From DAIOHQ01 sp036744635 (GTDB lineage: Bacteria > Planctomycetota > Phycisphaerae > Tepidisphaerales > Tepidisphaeraceae), in assembly GCA_036744635.1 (NCBI GenBank), contig DAIOHQ010000272.1, forward strand, positions 1 to 6,130: 6,130 bases of DNA, given 5' to 3'. Positions 5,263-6,130 of the stretch are shown here, piece by piece. Numbering within the stretch: the first letter of the stretch is position 1; every line of letters begins with the position of its first letter. The notes below the pieces were generated by a model. The model had not been told where the DNA came from. It worked only from the letters and a program-made list of their open reading frames with translations, and did not search any database. Made by a program: the position numbers and the translations under genes.

Positions 5263-5287
5263 ATGGGCCATTGACTCCAAGGCCCAT
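5263..5287. promoter_or_regulatory. Candidate HigA operator
   Basis: ATGGGCC (5263-5269) and GGCCCAT (5281-5287) form a perfect inverted repeat with centres 18 bases apart. The 11-base gap contains the -35 hexamer TTGACT (5271-5276). HigA-type antitoxins commonly autorepress by binding a palindrome over their own promoter, so this is a natural operator candidate. The link is inference from position and symmetry. Confidence 0.5.
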
Positions 5288-5298
5288 GATGACATAAT
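5271..5298 (+). promoter_or_regulatory. sigma70-type promoter for the toxin-antitoxin pair
   Basis: TTGACT (5271-5276) and CATAAT (5293-5298) each match the consensus at five of six positions, with a 16-base spacer. The expected start of transcription is about six or seven bases after the -10, near 5304-5305, which coincides with the ATG of the toxin gene. The toxin message could therefore be leaderless; no Shine-Dalgarno is visible before that ATG. Confidence 0.65.
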
Positions 5299-5304
5299 GT
5301 ACTC

Positions 5305-5622
5305 ATGCGGGTGATCAGCAAGCGCCGACTCCGCGAGTTTTTCGAGAAACATTCGCAGGCGCGCGAGCCCCTGCTTGCATGGTACAAGGCCGCCTTGGCG
5401 GCCGACTGGTCGAACATTCAGGAGGTTCGTCAAACCTACGCACACGCCGACGCGGTCACCCTGTCTTCCGGGTTGACGGTGACCGTCTTTAACATCGGAG
5501 GCGGTAAATATCGGCTGATTGCGCGCATGATCTTTGAGTACCGCCGAGTGTACGTGAAGCTGGTTCTAACGCATGCCGAGTACAGCAGGGAGAGTTGGAA
5601 GAGGCAACTATGCCGCGAGTAA
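5305..5622 (+). CDS. higB: HigB-type mRNA interferase toxin
   Basis: Predicted 105-residue toxin of the HigB branch of the RelE-like superfamily; known members cleave ribosome-associated mRNA. Recognition rests on the N-terminal MRVISKRRLREFFEKH, on the central VFNIGGGKYRLIARM (about 61-75) and on LTHAEY (88-93), all typical of this family, and on normal length. Most relatives have Asp after the THxEY motif (for example THAEYD); here it is Ser94, a small deviation whose effect is unknown. The C-terminus runs on by about ten residues (RESWKRQLCRE). The start ATG lies at the predicted transcription start, with no ribosome-binding site. The toxin gene precedes and overlaps the antitoxin gene by 13 bases, the usual HigBA order. 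The pair is probably horizontally mobile or stability-related and unrelated to the ExbB cluster. Confidence 0.92.
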   Translation: MRVISKRRLREFFEKHSQAREPLLAWYKAALAADWSNIQEVRQTYAHADAVTLSSGLTVTVFNIGGGKYRLIARMIFEYRRVYVKLVLTHAEYSRESWKRQLCRE

Positions 5623-6032
5623 CGTCAACCATCACCCGAAAAATGCCGCGCGATTTTGCATCGCTGGTGAAGCTGCACCCGCCCTGCGCGATCCATGACC
5701 AGGTGGACTTCGAAAACGCGCAGGAGCTTATCGACGCACTCACGTCAGTCCCAGAGCTCTCGCCAGGCCAGGCCGACTATCTCGAAACGCTGACAATTCT
5801 TATTGACGCGTACGAGGCCCAGCATCACGCGCTGGATCTATCAGCGGTCGGGCCGACGCAGGCGCTGCGCCATCTTCTCAAGGAGAACGAGCTCAATGCT
5901 TCTGATTTGGGCCGGCTCCTGGGCGAGCGTTCTCTGGGCGCCAAAATATTGAGCGGCCAGCGTGAACTGAGCAAAGCTCACATTCGCAAACTGGCAAATC
6001 ATTTTGGCGTGAGCAGTGATTTGTTTCTCTGA
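5610..6032 (+). CDS. higA: HigA-type antitoxin with helix-turn-helix domain
   Basis: Predicted 140-residue antitoxin that neutralises HigB and, in known systems, represses its own promoter. An in-frame TTG at 5595 exists, but the ATG at 5610 is preferred because GGAAGAGG (5597-5604) ends five bases ahead. The ATG lies inside the toxin gene, 13 bases before the end of its stop codon, so translation is likely coupled. The N-terminal part (about 33-75) is an acidic helical segment with the pattern ELIDAL...YLETLTILIDAYE seen in this antitoxin family. The C-terminal part (about 84-140) is an XRE-type helix-turn-helix: QALRHLLKENELNASDLGRL, then a recognition-helix region around SLGAKILSGQRELSKAHIRK, ending HFGVSSDLFL. 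Length matches the longer HigA form. The inverted repeat around the -35 element is the likely operator. Confidence 0.92.
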   Translation: MPRVTSTITRKMPRDFASLVKLHPPCAIHDQVDFENAQELIDALTSVPELSPGQADYLETLTILIDAYEAQHHALDLSAVGPTQALRHLLKENELNASDLGRLLGERSLGAKILSGQRELSKAHIRKLANHFGVSSDLFL

Positions 6033-6094
6033 GCTGCTGTGTCGCACTCTCCTCCTCTCCCTCGGCGCGCGCTCATCTAACACTACAGCGCTAC

Positions 6095-6120
6095 GTCCGC
6101 TCAACGCGGACCTTCCTTCA
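6095..6120 (+). terminator. Weak terminator candidate after higA
   Basis: GTCCGC (6095-6100) and GCGGAC (6106-6111) form a perfect 6-bp stem with a TCAAC loop, followed by CTTCCTTCA, which is pyrimidine-rich but not a T-run. It lies 62 bases after the higA stop. It may end the toxin-antitoxin transcript; the rest of the last 98 bases shows nothing recognisable. Confidence 0.35.
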
Positions 6121-6130
6121 GCGGTAATAG

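Overview
The window looks like a GC-rich bacterial chromosome segment. The gene set and architecture suggest a Gram-negative-type cell envelope, and a planctomycete or a relative is my best guess. The grounds are membrane-anchored VWA proteins with glycine-rich linkers beside ExbB/ExbD genes, and large palindromic repeats in the gaps. No taxonomic marker gene is present, so the affiliation is inference.

Layout: 1-490 has no convincing complete gene, a hairpin near the left edge and a possible sigma70-type promoter. Positions 491-2881 carry two tandem paralogues, each with one membrane helix, a Gly-rich linker and a C-terminal VWA domain with an intact MIDAS. Positions 2882-3189 are a structured non-coding gap with a tandem 14-mer and several inverted repeats. 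Positions 3190-5194 carry an ExbB/TolQ-type proton channel subunit and two different ExbD/TolR-type subunits, ending at a strong hairpin terminator (5216-5246). Positions 5305-6032 carry a separately promoted HigB-HigA type II toxin-antitoxin pair; the last 98 bases hold only a weak hairpin.

The five genes at 491-5194 face the same way and plausibly form one functional unit. ExbB and two ExbDs would form a proton-driven inner-membrane motor. No TonB, TolA or outer-membrane receptor is present. The membrane helices of both VWA proteins, however, contain a Ser-x-x-x-His pair at the position where TonB and TolA carry their motor-contacting Ser/His. I therefore propose that the VWA proteins are the energy-coupled partners, a TonB/TolA-like membrane anchor fused to a metal-dependent adhesion domain. 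This is the most interesting feature of the window and remains a hypothesis.

The gaps of the cluster hold different palindromic elements: a 36-bp-arm inverted repeat between the VWA genes, a 7-bp-stem hairpin abutting the exbB ribosome-binding site, and a nested 23-bp-arm palindrome between exbB and the first exbD. They look like dispersed intergenic repeats and could shape transcript stability or relative expression.
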